Position numbers and translations under genes: made by a program. A DNA stretch of 23,769 nt, taken from the NCBI GenBank assembly GCA_023418255.1, contig JAEZZZ010000042.1, positions 1 to 23,769 of the forward strand, read 5' to 3'. The notes under the pieces were generated by a model, which was not told where the DNA came from, did not search any database, and saw only the letters and a list, made by a program, of their open reading frames with translations. Numbering within the stretch: the first letter of the stretch is position 1; every line of letters begins with the position of its first letter. The stretch comes from Bacteroidota bacterium. GTDB taxonomy: Bacteria; Bacteroidota; Bacteroidia; Bacteroidales; Dysgonomonadaceae. This document shows, in pieces, positions 22,781 through 23,769 of this stretch.

Positions 22781-23608
22781 TTATCGTGTTTTGTTTTCTG
22801 CATGATACGTATCAACGGCTGCTTTCACGGAGCCACAAAGCAACAACAAATTCTTCGCTTGTTCGTACGACAAACCTAATTCGTCCACAAGCATGCGTGT
22901 ACCTCTGTCTACCAATTTTTGATTGGTCAGTTGCATGTTCACCATGCGATTGCCTTTCACGCGACCGAGTTGTATCATCGTGGCGGTGGTAATCATGTTG
23001 AGCACCATTTTTTGCGCCGTTCCCGATTTCATGCGCGTGCTTCCCGTTACATATTCGGGACCGACAATCGGTTCAATCTTTATATCCGCCTCGGCAGCTA
23101 CCGGCGAACCGGGGTTGCAACTGATTGCCGCCGTGAGAATGCCTTTCTCACGCGCGTGGCGCAACGCGCCAATCACATATGGCGTGGTTCCCGACGCGGC
23201 AATACCGACCAACGTGTCATTGTGGTTGATTTTGTATGCTAAAAGTTCTTCCCAACCGCGCGTCAAATCGTCTTCCGCAGATTCCACCGGATTGCGCAAA
23301 GCCTTTTCGCCGCCGGCAATCAAGCCAATAACGTAGGTATTCGGCATACCGAATGTGGGTGGAATTTCGGAAGCATCCAACACGCCAAGGCGTCCACTTG
23401 TTCCGGCTCCGATATAGAAAAGGCGTCCGCCTTTTTTCATACGTTTTACCAAGCCGGTAACAAGTTTTTCGATTTCGGGAATCGTTTTTTCCACCGCCAA
23501 CGCCACTTTTTGATCTTCGCGATTGATATCGGTGAGCAATTCTTTCACCGGTTTTTTATCCAAGTCATCGTATAATGATGATTGTTCTGTAATTTTTATG
23601 AATGTCAT
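22781..23608 (-). CDS. murQ: N-acetylmuramic acid 6-phosphate etherase
   Basis: A 275-residue SIS-domain enzyme that removes the lactyl ether from MurNAc 6-phosphate, giving GlcNAc 6-phosphate and lactate, in peptidoglycan recycling. Key motifs are YIGAGTSGRLGVLDASEIPP (65-84), with Glu81 as the predicted catalytic acid, the second acidic cluster SAEDD (110-114), and TGSTRMKSGTAQKMVLNM with the phosphate-binding Ser/Thr residues. The frame can extend upstream to 23647, but that adds a Lys/Asn-rich stretch absent from relatives; the MTFIKITEQSSLYDDLD start at 23608 matches the family. The start lies about 63 bases from the apparent edge of an insertion sequence. Confidence 0.95.
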   Translation of the reverse strand: MTFIKITEQSSLYDDLDKKPVKELLTDINREDQKVALAVEKTIPEIEKLVTGLVKRMKKGGRLFYIGAGTSGRLGVLDASEIPPTFGMPNTYVIGLIAGGEKALRNPVESAEDDLTRGWEELLAYKINHNDTLVGIAASGTTPYVIGALRHAREKGILTAAISCNPGSPVAAEADIKIEPIVGPEYVTGSTRMKSGTAQKMVLNMITTATMIQLGRVKGNRMVNMQLTNQKLVDRGTRMLVDELGLSYEQAKNLLLLCGSVKAAVDTYHAENKTR

Positions 23609-23670
23609 GTTTTTTATTTTTCTTTTATATAGATTATTTGAAATCACTATTGTCCGATAAAAAATAATCC

Positions 23671-23715
23671 AAAGTGCAGGGATAAAAATAAATTTTCATC
23701 CCTTACACTTTTTTA
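23671..23715 (+). terminator. Terminator-like hairpin at the edge of the insertion sequence
   Basis: AAAGTG-C-AGGGAT (23671-23683) pairs with ATCCCT-TA-CACTTT (23698-23711), 12 base pairs with a small internal loop, followed by further Ts. For transcripts entering from the left it looks like a terminator. It may mark the left end of the IS4-type element. The exact IS boundary cannot be fixed without the other end. Confidence 0.5.
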
Positions 23716-23716
23716 G

Positions 23717-23724
23717 TAGTTTTG
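23717..23724 (+). promoter_or_regulatory. Candidate -7 box for the partial transposase gene
   Basis: TAGTTTTG fits TAnnTTTG and lies 24 bases before the ATG at 23749. No clear -33 TTG is seen, and the position directly follows the hairpin. Confidence 0.45.
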
Positions 23725-23748
23725 TGTTCACCACAACCCAATACTACA

Positions 23749-23769
23749 ATGAGCAAAAATACACATTTT
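23749..23769 (+). CDS. IS4-type (DUF4372) transposase, first seven codons only
   Basis: The frame reads MSKNTHF and runs off the window. Many Bacteroidota IS4-family transposases with a DUF4372 N-terminal domain start with M-(S/A/N)-K-(N/S)-THF, and the hairpin plus promoter just upstream suit the left end of such an element. Seven residues are thin evidence, so the call is provisional. Confidence 0.45.

Noticed and set aside
1..23769. tRNA, rRNA or known riboswitch genes
   Set aside because: Reading the intergenic gaps gave no cloverleaf-like pattern or familiar riboswitch core. I cannot run a covariance search, so a small RNA could still be missed.

Overview
The window looks like a chromosomal segment of a Bacteroidales bacterium (phylum Bacteroidota), moderately AT-rich. 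Three things support this: a SusC/SusD outer-membrane pair, repeated use of the Bacteroidota promoter form (TTG or TTTG, about 20 bases, then TAnnTTTG), and several families typical of the group (the Bacteroidota form of topoisomerase subunit A, DUF3316, a DUF6261-like protein, DUF1015, a long ketoacyl-ACP synthase III). Shine-Dalgarno sites are mostly absent, as is usual there. I cannot name the species.

Layout. 1-620: a decayed IS110-type transposase fragment, then a good promoter. 621-6142, rightward: topoisomerase IV/gyrase A subunit, a DUF3316 protein 6 bases behind it, a PatB/MalY-type PLP lyase, and a SlyD-like FKBP prolyl isomerase with a cysteine-glycine tail, closed by a terminator at 6171-6200. 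6238-11436, leftward: a likely operon of a DUF6261-like coiled-coil protein, a SusC-type TonB-dependent transporter and its SusD lipoprotein. 11437-12377 has no convincing gene but holds five tandem 43-bp repeats in front of the DUF6261-like gene, then the leader of aroC. 12378-14922: chorismate synthase (rightward) meets a leftward pair, a DMP19/DUF4375 acidic protein followed by a cation diffusion facilitator. 15111-18289, rightward: a DUF1015 protein with its own terminator, an M20 amidohydrolase and an Lrp/AsnC regulator.

18431-19514 is the most unusual part. A HigB/HigA-type toxin-antitoxin operon sits between two 139-bp direct repeats that differ at only four positions, and each repeat carries a rightward promoter at its left edge. 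Then come a YbdG-like MscS channel and a ketoacyl-ACP synthase III, ended by a strong hairpin at 22161-22200 shared with a converging GNAT acetyltransferase. MurQ, a cell-wall recycling enzyme, reads leftward. The right edge looks like the start of an IS4-type insertion sequence just upstream of murQ: a terminator-like hairpin, a promoter and the first seven codons of a transposase.

Most genes are housekeeping or envelope functions. The parts worth a second look are the 43-bp array next to the DUF6261-susCD operon, the repeat-bracketed toxin-antitoxin cassette, and the mobile-element edge in the murQ control region.
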